This document shows, in pieces, positions 10,101-17,561 of a DNA stretch of 62,386 nt (its first letter is position 1; each line of letters starts with the position of its first letter). The stretch is from a virus. The notes beneath the pieces are model-generated. The model was not told where the DNA came from. It searched no databases and saw nothing but the letters and a program-made list of their open reading frames with translations. The position numbers and the translations under genes are program-made. The DNA lies in the IMG/VR virus record IMGVR_UViG_3300030451_003961, positions 1-62,386 of that record; one strand, 5' to 3'.

Positions 10101-11983
10101 ACTACAAACTTATACTTAGTCGCCCAAAAAGGTGGAGGACTAGTCAAGGTTACTCTTATCTTGTTAAGTTTTACTGATGTTTGAGGTTGTGTGTATACTG
10201 CGTTAGTTTCACACACCAAGGCTGTTGAGCTTCTTAAATACTCATCCATGTAAACTATACCCACTTCATAGTCTCTGTTACTGTGTAAACTTTTTCTTGA
10301 TCCTATTTCTTGAAATTGAGAATTAGTAATATTCAAATCAAAGTATTCATAAAGAACATCGGCAGGATCTGAATTATCTACATATTTTATTGCAGGTATT
10401 TGTAATCCTATTGTGTCAACTCCTGGTATTGCAGTAATAATAAAACCTTGATTTAAAGAAGTAATACCAAAGTCAGTTTTTACCCAAGTAAAAGTATCAT
10501 CACTTCCTGGGCCAACTACTGAACAAACAAATTGATCAGTCAATGTTCCAGGTTGAGCTGCAGTTCCACAATCTGAAACTGTACCATGAGTAGGAGTTGC
10601 AGTTGTTGCTGCACCGATAGCTGCGATAAAAGCCTCGCTAGTTGCGAGTGCGTAAACACTCGTATAGTCTTGATCTAAAGTAAATATAAAATCTATTAAT
10701 ACCTGATCACTTGCGTTTGGATTACCAGAAGTATCTCCTGTAAACTGCACATGGTTTGCTGTACCACTAAAACCAAATTGTGAATTTTCTTTTAAATCCA
10801 CTCCATTTGGAAAATCAAATGTGATCATTGCAGTTGAGATTTGAGTTGGTGTATCTATAGTATAATCGACTCCATGGCTTATGGTAATAGGAACTTCTTG
10901 AATTTCTGGATCTTGAGAAACTATTTTCGCTACATATCTCACATCTATTGGAGAACCTGTATCGGTAACAATATCATAACCCTCCTCATAATTACCAAAC
11001 ATCAATCTATTACCCATAATAGTAAGGGCTTTAGCTTTTAATGGAACATTATCATAAAGCCTTAAGTTCTCATCTACTGCTAATGTGGTATATATTTTAC
11101 CATTTGTAAATTGAATTGTTTGTATAGAGTTGTCGGGAAAACCTGATGCTTCCTTATCTATTTTCTCAGCAACATTAATTACTGATCCATCAGTTAATCT
11201 AAAACAAATATCAATACCAACAACATTCTCACCACCTGTGTTATATCCTATGTTAACAGAGTTAAAACTGTTTTCCATGGAATCATTTGTCATGGTTGCA
11301 GCATTAAAATTAAAAAACTTAGGTTCAAACGCTATATCTGAAAACTGTGACAACGCTGAATATTCTCCATTCTTGTACTTATACCTGTAAGCAAAAGAAA
11401 TAAATCTAGATTCTAAATAATTCTCTTCGCCTGGTAATTTTTGTAATGTAACTGTAGGAGCTTCTAGTGGTGGTTGAACAATAACTAAGATATCTGAACC
11501 ACTAAACTGATCTACACCTGCGAGAGGGACAGGATAATTTTCGGTTATATTTATTCTTCTGGGAGGGTTTAAATTATCTGTAAAAAATAAAAGATCATCA
11601 ATCATATCTACTCCTGTGATCAGATATTGTTTATTAAAATTTAAAACTGTTGTGCTTTCTATATGTTTTACCAGGATATTATTTCTAACATCATAAGACA
11701 CTATCATATCGACAGAATCAGAAGTTACAAACCAATATATAGTATCGTTTTGTGTATCTGCATACGCACCAATACAAAGTGGATTAGATAAGGGGTTGCC
11801 ATTAAATGTAAGTGAGGTTAATTTAGTGTTACCTTTGGAATTTTCTACTGCACCAATTTCAGTACCTTCGGTTGATCCCAATCTTACATTAAGGGCATCG
11901 ATGTATTCGCCAGGTCTTATCAACCTTTCATCGACAGACTTATTCATCACGCCTCTAACAAAATTTTGTACTATTTTCGCCAA
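7169..11983 (-). CDS. Tail hub / muzzle-type stabilization protein (1604 aa)
   Basis: The N-terminus (NKSVDERLIRPGEYIDALNV, then LGSTEGTEIGAVENSKGN) is characteristic of the large tail proteins annotated as stabilization or muzzle proteins in crAss-like phages. It continues with beta-propeller-like repeats (DTIYWFVT, DDLLFFTDNLNPPRRINI). The middle and C-terminal parts are long beta-rich regions with many Thr/Asn/Gly and an ACCDCG...PACPDRR Cys cluster near the end. It follows the 321- and 242-residue ring-like proteins with almost no spacing. Known for the family: forms the tail barrel/muzzle; the precise role here is inferred. Confidence 0.7.
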   Translation of the reverse strand: MAKIVQNFVRGVMNKSVDERLIRPGEYIDALNVRLGSTEGTEIGAVENSKGNTKLTSLTFNGNPLSNPLCIGAYADTQNDTIYWFVTSDSVDMIVSYDVRNNILVKHIESTTVLNFNKQYLITGVDMIDDLLFFTDNLNPPRRINITENYPVPLAGVDQFSGSDILVIVQPPLEAPTVTLQKLPGEENYLESRFISFAYRYKYKNGEYSALSQFSDIAFEPKFFNFNAATMTNDSMENSFNSVNIGYNTGGENVVGIDICFRLTDGSVINVAEKIDKEASGFPDNSIQTIQFTNGKIYTTLAVDENLRLYDNVPLKAKALTIMGNRLMFGNYEEGYDIVTDTGSPIDVRYVAKIVSQDPEIQEVPITISHGVDYTIDTPTQISTAMITFDFPNGVDLKENSQFGFSGTANHVQFTGDTSGNPNASDQVLIDFIFTLDQDYTSVYALATSEAFIAAIGAATTATPTHGTVSDCGTAAQPGTLTDQFVCSVVGPGSDDTFTWVKTDFGITSLNQGFIITAIPGVDTIGLQIPAIKYVDNSDPADVLYEYFDLNITNSQFQEIGSRKSLHSNRDYEVGIVYMDEYLRSSTALVCETNAVYTQPQTSVKLNKIRVTLTSPPPFWATKYKFVVKRVQSTYETLYANLYFQGENTSSVFYQLLGQNQVKAETGDTLIVKADGNGPRENLVKTQILSIEAKEEDFIEGDQSQTDDVEEPAGLYMELKPRGFIGTNEADEFSSVDNGVKSAGSRPNKPRVDYPVFPESLTDAADPLYEAYDLPAGSLVTFEIRFNRNDRGSDCGQEFYEKNFTVQATQDYPNLHSMVLGENVVFTGGDSRVTGDEVPNQNVFYPTLATSSSEGVGGNELFFTNGVNKYQFFKTQPSGGRMFFGVRSGTQKCGGIGPRFSYLQVHIRAIRAANLMVFETVPKDADVDLYFEGSKNYNITNGFHEGNIQNQTATDAAIVDLSFFDCFSFGNGVESYKILDNLDGRKFDLGVRVTSVSEQDYKKADRFAGITYSGVFNNESNVNRLNEFNLGLANFKNLEKNYGAIQVLSPRETDILVLQEDRISYVLAGKNLLSDLSGTGALTSVPEVLGQQIARLEEYGNSFNPESFATFGTDKYFTDAKRGAVIKLSGTGYSSETLEVISKAGMRSFFRDEFTSGFNTQKIGGYDPYMNEYVLSSNNTELPKPPPVYTCDQSISQVAAASSYTFVIDYGTAIGDSSVGIQTDNDIDITIAYNGVDVVDLSITAPGQTVTFSKPLNFPTTATFTVRPTNGATSYTIVPRCVATTPLQIIQIALTSAQDAGKFIHNQYEWQNGSDPISPLSSEQILFLSGDQPLVSSYISTSGFESIGVFPVDGANVTMKSNKILSDDFDFDTAQDNFSYLSSATLYQNNTSDIETLIPLLQQATPISNPSTGLYQASFTYNTGNPYLYMVWDYRKSTQIELCYDATSELNACCDCGVSPPACPDRRLVFQICNSNSLIDDNFEIFLNNVSIGTVNLNQNAQIGAVFIASTSNTETITSSDFVCPLTNMTTNYFNPDIVLGGTNTIFMKNIQNNGNGNFGTIGVRNYLLTGSNLSDPLNVADLTYSGASGSDFTLTFNYNDCGT

Positions 11984-11984
11984 C

Positions 11985-12950
11985 TTATTTTATTGTTTTA
12001 TCTTGCCCTCTTAGGTTCATTAGCAATCTTCCTGGATGCATGTTGCTCAATCTAATCTTAGCATTTCTAAGTAAAGCTTGTTTATTTTTTTGTGCTCTCC
12101 TAACCACATATTCTTGTACTGCAAACTTGTTGTTGAGTATTGCATATTTTATGTAAGCATATATGTAATCTTCAAAAAGTTTATTGACAGTAATTTTAGA
12201 ATCATCTACTACTGTTTCATATCCTGACTCTGTTTGTACATATTGAACTTCATACATACCATCAGACACATACTCTAATACTATCGATTTACCTGTCATG
12301 CCTGAGCTAAAATTTATAACTCCTGCTTTTTTGTCTATTTTAAATGTTGGGTTTGAGTTGGCTGTTTCAGTATTCAGACCATATCTTGATCCGATTTGAT
12401 AATCAAAAAACCATTCTCCATTCAAGTTGAATCCCATCATTCCATCAAACACACTACCACTATTTAGATAAATGCTTGGTGATAAGTTTCGTAATCTATA
12501 AGAAGTGACCTCACCATATTCAGCTTCTAAAACTGCTCCCTTTTCGTCAAACAAAATATTGTATTGCTTGTCTTGTAGATAACCTGTGCTAAAGTTAGTT
12601 TGAATATTCTCTGTGAGTGGCATCAAAACACCATCGTTAAAATAAGAAACACGAACCCAATTGACATAATCAGGAGGTAAAATAAATTTTAACTGATCTG
12701 AAATTTCTAATTGTAAAACTTTTATTTCTTTGAAAGCATCATAGTTCAGTTCTTGTATTCCTCTTTTAGCATGAAATAAAACCTGGTATCTATTAATGTT
12801 ATTTATTAATTCATGGTTTCCCTGATACATCAACATAAAATTATTTACTATGTCTTTAAGAGAAACATATTGGTATGATCCCCAATTTTCGTCTCTAGGA
12901 GACTGATCATTGTTTTCATAATATTGATATGCTGTAATATATGTACTCAT
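11985..12950 (-). CDS. Head-tail ring/tail connector protein, crAss-like type (321 aa)
   Basis: Mixed alpha/beta protein with an aromatic Tyr/Asn-rich N-terminus (ITAYQYYENNDQSPRDENWG), a central QLKFILPPDYVNWVRVS segment, and a basic C-terminal helix (NKQALLRNAKIRLSNMHPGR). It sits between the 242-residue connector candidate and the tail hub; its start overlaps the upstream stop by four bases. Proteins of this order and size form ring layers under the portal in crAss-like virions. Assignment rests on context and general resemblance. Confidence 0.6.
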   Translation of the reverse strand: MSTYITAYQYYENNDQSPRDENWGSYQYVSLKDIVNNFMLMYQGNHELINNINRYQVLFHAKRGIQELNYDAFKEIKVLQLEISDQLKFILPPDYVNWVRVSYFNDGVLMPLTENIQTNFSTGYLQDKQYNILFDEKGAVLEAEYGEVTSYRLRNLSPSIYLNSGSVFDGMMGFNLNGEWFFDYQIGSRYGLNTETANSNPTFKIDKKAGVINFSSGMTGKSIVLEYVSDGMYEVQYVQTESGYETVVDDSKITVNKLFEDYIYAYIKYAILNNKFAVQEYVVRRAQKNKQALLRNAKIRLSNMHPGRLLMNLRGQDKTIK

Positions 12951-13675
12951 GTGGTTTGATTTTCTTGTTTGTCTTGCTCTATTTGTTCAGCTTGAGCAAA
13001 CTGATAAACTTCTTTTTCTCTAATAGATATACCTGCATACTGTAAAATTTTAGTAACTAAAGTATACATATCACTAATAGGCAATTCAAAATCCTGGAAG
13101 TCTGCTTGGTTCGGATCAAACAAAGCTTCACCTCCCGATAAAGTTTGGTAAGTCCACTTTGGTGTAAAAGGATATCTAATATATTGAGCTGAAATATCTG
13201 TAGCACCCTGTATACTGCTTGGATAAATGGTAACTTTGTTACCCTCTAATGTATATGCAGGAAACATTGTTGTGGGTGCAGTTAGATTAGAATATAATAA
13301 GTAAGTGATTTTACTTTGGTTTACTCTTTCAACTTCTGTGTTGTTATAAATAATTTTGTTTACCAAATAATACGCACCTCCTGGTGGTAAATTTTCTACA
13401 GGTAAAAGATATACATTGTTTGCGTCTTGTGTAAGGTTTGCAGTAACAGAAAAACCATCTATAACTTCTTCAATTCCTTTTTTAATATCTGCATAAGAAG
13501 AACCAGATCTTCTTGTGTTTTCTAAATTTACTGTAACATTGAATTGATAAAAATAATCCTCAAACAAATCTAATTGTGCTTGTTCGGCATATAGATTAAA
13601 ATCTGCAGGGGTTATGTACCCATAGTTATTTTTATTTACAATAGCTAGAACAGTATTTCTTACCTGATTTATCAT
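12947..13675 (-). CDS. Head-tail connector/ring protein (242 aa)
   Basis: Begins with a helical segment MINQVRNTVLAIVNKNNYGY followed by ITPADFNLYAEQAQLDLFED, then beta-rich central part and a charged C-terminal helix. This N-terminal pattern is shared by structural proteins of marine flavobacterial and crAss-like podophages located between capsid and tail hub, and resembles podoviral connector (gp4-like) logic. It is the first gene after an intrinsic terminator and a TATCTTTG box, so it likely heads the tail transcription unit. Confidence 0.6.
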   Translation of the reverse strand: MINQVRNTVLAIVNKNNYGYITPADFNLYAEQAQLDLFEDYFYQFNVTVNLENTRRSGSSYADIKKGIEEVIDGFSVTANLTQDANNVYLLPVENLPPGGAYYLVNKIIYNNTEVERVNQSKITYLLYSNLTAPTTMFPAYTLEGNKVTIYPSSIQGATDISAQYIRYPFTPKWTYQTLSGGEALFDPNQADFQDFELPISDMYTLVTKILQYAGISIREKEVYQFAQAEQIEQDKQENQTT

Positions 13676-13690
13676 TGTCTAAACTTTTTA

Positions 13691-13698
13691 CAAAGATA
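13691..13698 (-). promoter_or_regulatory. Candidate -7 promoter box (TATCTTTG) for tail operon
   Basis: Minus-strand TATCTTTG fits the Bacteroidetes TAnnTTTG element and lies 16 bases upstream of the 13675 start codon and immediately downstream of a terminator hairpin, a clean terminator-promoter-gene arrangement. Confidence 0.6.
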
Positions 13699-13700
13699 AT

Positions 13701-13731
13701 AAATAAAAAAAGCACCCTTCGGTTAGAGTGC
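13701..13731 (-). terminator. Intrinsic terminator after the 95-aa virion gene
   Basis: On the minus strand a 7-bp stem (GCACTCT pairs with AGGGTGC, one G-U pair; 13725-13731 with 13712-13718) with a 6-base loop is followed directly by seven T residues. It closes the unit that ends at 13758 and precedes the promoter of the tail operon. Confidence 0.8.
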
Positions 13732-13757
13732 CTTTTGTACTGCTATGATAAAAACAA

Positions 13758-14045
13758 TTAAGGAAGTAATGTTACTGTTAGAGACTGTACACTTACTCCA
13801 CTTGGTAATACAACAGGTATTACTACCCCTTGACCAACTGAAGATTTCGCAGCGTTTTGTAAAGCAACATTAATAGCATCAGCAAATCCATCTGTGAGAT
13901 TAGTGCCTGCTACAGCCAAGTGATGTGATCCATCACCTAGGTGAATTTTAGCCTCGCTACTAGTATCTACTTCTGAATACAGAATTTGACTTGCATTTAT
14001 TTGCATTTCTCCTTCATCTGTACTTAATAATATATAAAATGACAT
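13758..14045 (-). CDS. Small virion-associated protein of unknown family (95 aa)
   Basis: Short protein with alternating hydrophobic beta-like segments; contains LGDGSHHLAVAGTNLTDG and an Ala/Val-rich C-terminus. It stands alone between a TAACTTTG promoter box and an intrinsic terminator, a monocistronic unit in the middle of the capsid-tail block. This could allow high expression, as expected for a decoration or cement protein, but no family was recognised and that role is only a suggestion. Confidence 0.55.
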   Translation of the reverse strand: MSFYILLSTDEGEMQINASQILYSEVDTSSEAKIHLGDGSHHLAVAGTNLTDGFADAINVALQNAAKSSVGQGVVIPVVLPSGVSVQSLTVTLLP

Positions 14046-14059
14046 AACTTATTTTTTAG

Positions 14060-14067
14060 CAAAGTTA
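14060..14067 (-). promoter_or_regulatory. Candidate -7 promoter box (TAACTTTG)
   Basis: Minus-strand TAACTTTG, 15 bases upstream of the start at 14045; matches TAnnTTTG. The spacing would give a very short leader. Confidence 0.5.
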
Positions 14068-14073
14068 AGAAAT

Positions 14074-14811
14074 TTATTTAAGTAATTTTTCTAGCATTTT
14101 ATATGTCTCTACACCATCATCACTCGCTAAATATGTGCTAACAATATATGAAGCTGATTCACCTGGTGGAATCGACATAAGCTTGGTTTTGTTTTCTTTA
14201 AGGTTGAAATATACATCTCTACCTTTATTACGCATAGATAGTAATCCTTCATCAAAACATTTTACAACCATAGATTGAGTTGTTACAATAGGATCATTGG
14301 CTGAATTTATAAATTCACTTGGCCATGTTTTAGCATAAACCAATATATCTCTTTTTAATTCTGCACTTGTCATTCTATCTACATTCAATCCTAGTGCCAC
14401 TCTACCTATGTTTTCCATAGTTTGAATATCCATTTCTTTAGCCATGATTAATGCATCAACCTCGTCATTAATTTTAACAAGTTCTGCTTCTGCATCTCTT
14501 TCATAATCCACCTCAACATATGTCTTACCATTTTTGGGGTGAAGATCTAGAAACTTTTGTAGTACAGGATTTTCTGCACCCACAGTCAAGAAACCATCTT
14601 CAAATATGATCGGTTCTAGTATTGCATTTCCATCTTGCTCATCCTCGAAAGGAGATTTTTGATTTCTTGCATATCTTAAAGGCCTATTGCTTTCTCCATC
14701 GAAATGTAACAGGGGATTAAGTTTTGTGCTTTTGGATTGTAAAATGTAGGATAGTGGTGCTGCTTCTCTCGTAAGTCTATACACCTTTGTTTTTAATATT
14801 TTATTTTTCAT
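14074..14811 (-). CDS. Virion-block protein of unknown family (245 aa)
   Basis: A basic N-terminus with LNPLLHFDGESNRPLRYARN is followed by a LDLHPKNGKTYVEVDYERDA segment, a helical middle, and a C-terminal region resembling a small winged/helical domain. It lies between the capsid terminator and the 95-residue unit. Similar proteins accompany the capsid gene in marine Bacteroidetes phages, suggesting a structural or capsid-maturation role; this is inferred from position. Confidence 0.5.
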   Translation of the reverse strand: MKNKILKTKVYRLTREAAPLSYILQSKSTKLNPLLHFDGESNRPLRYARNQKSPFEDEQDGNAILEPIIFEDGFLTVGAENPVLQKFLDLHPKNGKTYVEVDYERDAEAELVKINDEVDALIMAKEMDIQTMENIGRVALGLNVDRMTSAELKRDILVYAKTWPSEFINSANDPIVTTQSMVVKCFDEGLLSMRNKGRDVYFNLKENKTKLMSIPPGESASYIVSTYLASDDGVETYKMLEKLLK

Positions 14812-14824
14812 TTGATTTAAATTT

Positions 14825-14851
14825 AAAAAAAGGGGAAGCCTAGACTCCCCC
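14825..14851 (-). terminator. Intrinsic terminator after the major capsid gene
   Basis: Minus strand: GGGGGAG (14851-14845) pairs with CTTCCCC (14838-14832), 7 bp including one G-T pair, 6-base loop, followed by seven T residues. Located just after the capsid stop codon at 14865, as is common for highly expressed capsid genes. Confidence 0.85.
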
Positions 14852-14864
14852 TTATAATTATCTA

Positions 14865-16340
14865 CTAGTTAAATAAGACAAAGTTATTTGCTCCTAAAGT
14901 ACATAGTGATCTTTCAGATAAGAAGTTCACTTGCATTGCGTCTAAAGAAGATGTTCTTGCACCACCTGCTGAACCTGTGATCCAAGTTTTATATCTTCTA
15001 TCTTCGCTTTCAGAAGCTCTATATCTTACATGTAAAAATGGTCTTTTAGCATTCTTACCTAAGATTTGATCGTATACAGTTGTAGAACCTGCAGGAACTA
15101 AAATTCCATTGATTTTACCACCGACTAGATCACCTCTCATTGTAGGATCATTTAAGTATTTCCAATCAGACTTATAGAAATCATATCCTAGTCTGAAACC
15201 GACAAAACCTAAATTTAAAGCCATCTCCTCATCATTGTCAAATAGTCCATAAGATGTACCACCTGCTCCATATGAGTTTTGAGCTGCTAAGAAATCATCA
15301 ATAGCAAAGCTGAAGGATCTGTTTAAGAAAATTACATTTTCTTCAATTGCTCCTTGCTTGTCTAATCTTTGTACAATAGTTTCAAATTCACCTTTGTCGC
15401 CTGGGATGCCATCATAGACATTACCTCTTTGCTCGACAACATAGAATAAACCTTGAGAACCTGCACCTGGATTTGCTTGGGCTGCTCTGTTTGGATTCGT
15501 TAGTGAAGCTGCTGCTCCAGAGTTTTGCTCTGCAGGTACTGCTTCTACCATCGCTGTTTCTAAATAGTCTTCGAATCTCAATCTTGTATCACTTTCGGAT
15601 TTCAAATACCATAGGTATCCATTCGCTCCATCTTCAGAAGTGATTTCGATCCATCCGATTTGAGCCATATCAGATCCAGAAACTTTGTAAGTATCTTTGA
15701 TGATGATTGGCTTGTTTTCGAAGATGAAGTCATCTGACTCTAGAGAGTTTTCCATTCCTTCAGTTCCTTTCATGAATTCTGAACCATAAATAAATACTGA
15801 ACATGCAGTCGCTTTACTTCCTGCACCACCATTAGCAGCCATAGTTTGACCACCACCTTCGTAGTATGCTACAGAAAACTTTTTGTTAGGATAGTCAACT
15901 GCTGTAACTACTGCTTTATTAGAAAAAGAAGAACCTGCAGAATTATCAGAGATCATTACTGTTTGTCCTACTCTAATTGCAATAGATCCATCACCACCTG
16001 TAGTTGTTCCTTGTCCAGGAATTACAGGTACTAATGCGTCTTTAACTTCCCACTCTGCAGTATCACTTGCAGCAGCGTCTGTTGTTACACAAAATTCGTA
16101 TTTAATATGTAATCTACCTTGCTCTGCCCATTTTAGTAAGTCAGAGTTAGTAGGCATCTCAGCTCCTACCATTCGTAGGAACGAAGATATACTTCTATTA
16201 CCATATCTTTCAAACTCTTTTTCATAAGTATCTGGTAGATACTGATTCAAAAAGTCAAAGTTGGTTATGTAGTTACCTGAAGTAACTACTCGCTCGGCAC
16301 TTGGTTGTAAATCAAAGCCTGGGGTTGCATTTAATGCCAT
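14865..16340 (-). CDS. Major capsid protein, crAss-like HK97-fold type (491 aa)
   Basis: The N-terminal region contains YLPDTYEKEFERYGNRSISS followed by FLRMVGAEMPTNSDLLKWAE, which resembles major capsid proteins of crAss-like and related flavobacterial podophages. Length (491) fits that family. The middle holds a variable Gly/Ala-rich beta domain, and the C-terminus contains GLFDNDEEMALNLGFVG and RPFLHVRYRASESEDRRYKT. It follows the scaffold-like gene and is closed by a strong intrinsic terminator, consistent with the most abundant structural product. HK97 fold is known for the family, not visible directly. Confidence 0.8.
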   Translation of the reverse strand: MALNATPGFDLQPSAERVVTSGNYITNFDFLNQYLPDTYEKEFERYGNRSISSFLRMVGAEMPTNSDLLKWAEQGRLHIKYEFCVTTDAAASDTAEWEVKDALVPVIPGQGTTTGGDGSIAIRVGQTVMISDNSAGSSFSNKAVVTAVDYPNKKFSVAYYEGGGQTMAANGGAGSKATACSVFIYGSEFMKGTEGMENSLESDDFIFENKPIIIKDTYKVSGSDMAQIGWIEITSEDGANGYLWYLKSESDTRLRFEDYLETAMVEAVPAEQNSGAAASLTNPNRAAQANPGAGSQGLFYVVEQRGNVYDGIPGDKGEFETIVQRLDKQGAIEENVIFLNRSFSFAIDDFLAAQNSYGAGGTSYGLFDNDEEMALNLGFVGFRLGYDFYKSDWKYLNDPTMRGDLVGGKINGILVPAGSTTVYDQILGKNAKRPFLHVRYRASESEDRRYKTWITGSAGGARTSSLDAMQVNFLSERSLCTLGANNFVLFN

Positions 16341-16362
16341 AACTTATTATTTTTTTTAAATA

Positions 16363-17511
16363 TTAAACTTTTTTTATACTCTTAATCTTTAACCCACGAC
16401 CAGAACTTTGATTGATTGCTGTTACTTTTAGACCATCTTTGTTAAAAGATTGTGGTGCAGATCTGACATCCATGTCTATATTCTTGGAACGCCTTGCATC
16501 ATTTTCGATTGCATCTGCCTTACCTTGATCATAAAAATAACGAGCAAACTTTTCTGGGTTCATAGCCACAGCTAAAGCTTTGTGGTATCCTGAAGCATCT
16601 GAAAGAACTCCCTCTTTATCTGTATACTTATTTATAAAGTTTAAGATATTAGATTGAGCTTTCTTAAGCTCATTTGTTTCACCAGGAGAATAGTTTAAAG
16701 TTTTATCCTCTATTTTGAAATCAAAACCTTTGAATTCAGAGTTAAAAACTTCATCTGTTTTTTTCAAAAACATGTTTGTTCTATCCTGCTGTTTCTTCAA
16801 ATTAGCTTCAGCTTGAGATACATAAGACTTGTAAGTTTCTAAATTTTGTTTCTCCTCTTCGGAAAGCTGCAACCCTGTTGACTCAACTAGTGGTGTTTTA
16901 TACTTTTCTTTGAGTTCGTTGAGATAATTTTTCGCCTTAGCAAGTTCTCGTTTTTTTGCTCTTTGAGTTTTCTTCACAAACTTTGAATCGTCTATATTCT
17001 CGTCATAAGAAAATCTATCTTCAATAAGATCTCTTATATCTTCAGGATCTAGACCGACCTCTGTCTGTGCGTAATACTCAGAAAGCAACTGATCGTCTGA
17101 TAGAGAACCATAATCTTTATTTAATTTTACATAGTCCTCGATCCCACGACCTGTTTCTTTTTTGTACTTAAAATACGCTGATACATCAGCAGGAAGTTCT
17201 TCGTTTTCTTTCTTTTGTGCAAACAATTCATCAACCGACTTAACTTCCTTTTTGTACCTTTTCTTTATATATGAAAGAACATCTTCCTCATTTAGCTCTG
17301 AGGTGGGAGCTATTTCTTGTGGTGTTTCAACCTCTGGTTCAACACTCTTTTCTTCTTGTGGAGGTTGTTCCTCTACTTGAGTTTCCACTTCTTTTACAGC
17401 AGTAGGTTCAGTTGGTGCATTTTCTTCTTCATGCTTTTCCAACAATTCTTTTTCTACTTCTTGTACTGATTTGTTAGATTCTTCATCTAACGCTCTTACT
17501 TTTATTTCCAT
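16363..17511 (-). CDS. Probable scaffolding protein (382 aa)
   Basis: The first ~100 residues are very acidic (Glu-rich, low complexity with Pro/Thr), followed by long charged helices predicted to form coiled coils (about 150-260) and a basic C-terminus ending GRGLKIKSIKKV. This composition and the position between portal and major capsid match phage scaffolding proteins. No protease motif was seen. A TAACTTTG promoter box lies 17 bases upstream of the start. Confidence 0.65.
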   Translation of the reverse strand: MEIKVRALDEESNKSVQEVEKELLEKHEEENAPTEPTAVKEVETQVEEQPPQEEKSVEPEVETPQEIAPTSELNEEDVLSYIKKRYKKEVKSVDELFAQKKENEELPADVSAYFKYKKETGRGIEDYVKLNKDYGSLSDDQLLSEYYAQTEVGLDPEDIRDLIEDRFSYDENIDDSKFVKKTQRAKKRELAKAKNYLNELKEKYKTPLVESTGLQLSEEEKQNLETYKSYVSQAEANLKKQQDRTNMFLKKTDEVFNSEFKGFDFKIEDKTLNYSPGETNELKKAQSNILNFINKYTDKEGVLSDASGYHKALAVAMNPEKFARYFYDQGKADAIENDARRSKNIDMDVRSAPQSFNKDGLKVTAINQSSGRGLKIKSIKKV

Positions 17512-17527
17512 TTGATTAAATTTTATG

Positions 17528-17535
17528 CAAAGTTA
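17528..17535 (-). promoter_or_regulatory. Candidate -7 promoter box (TAACTTTG) for scaffold-capsid genes
   Basis: Minus-strand TAACTTTG in the short gap between portal and scaffold genes, matching the Bacteroidetes TAnnTTTG element. Confidence 0.55.
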
Positions 17536-17561
17536 TTAATAATTTATTTCTCATTTTTTAG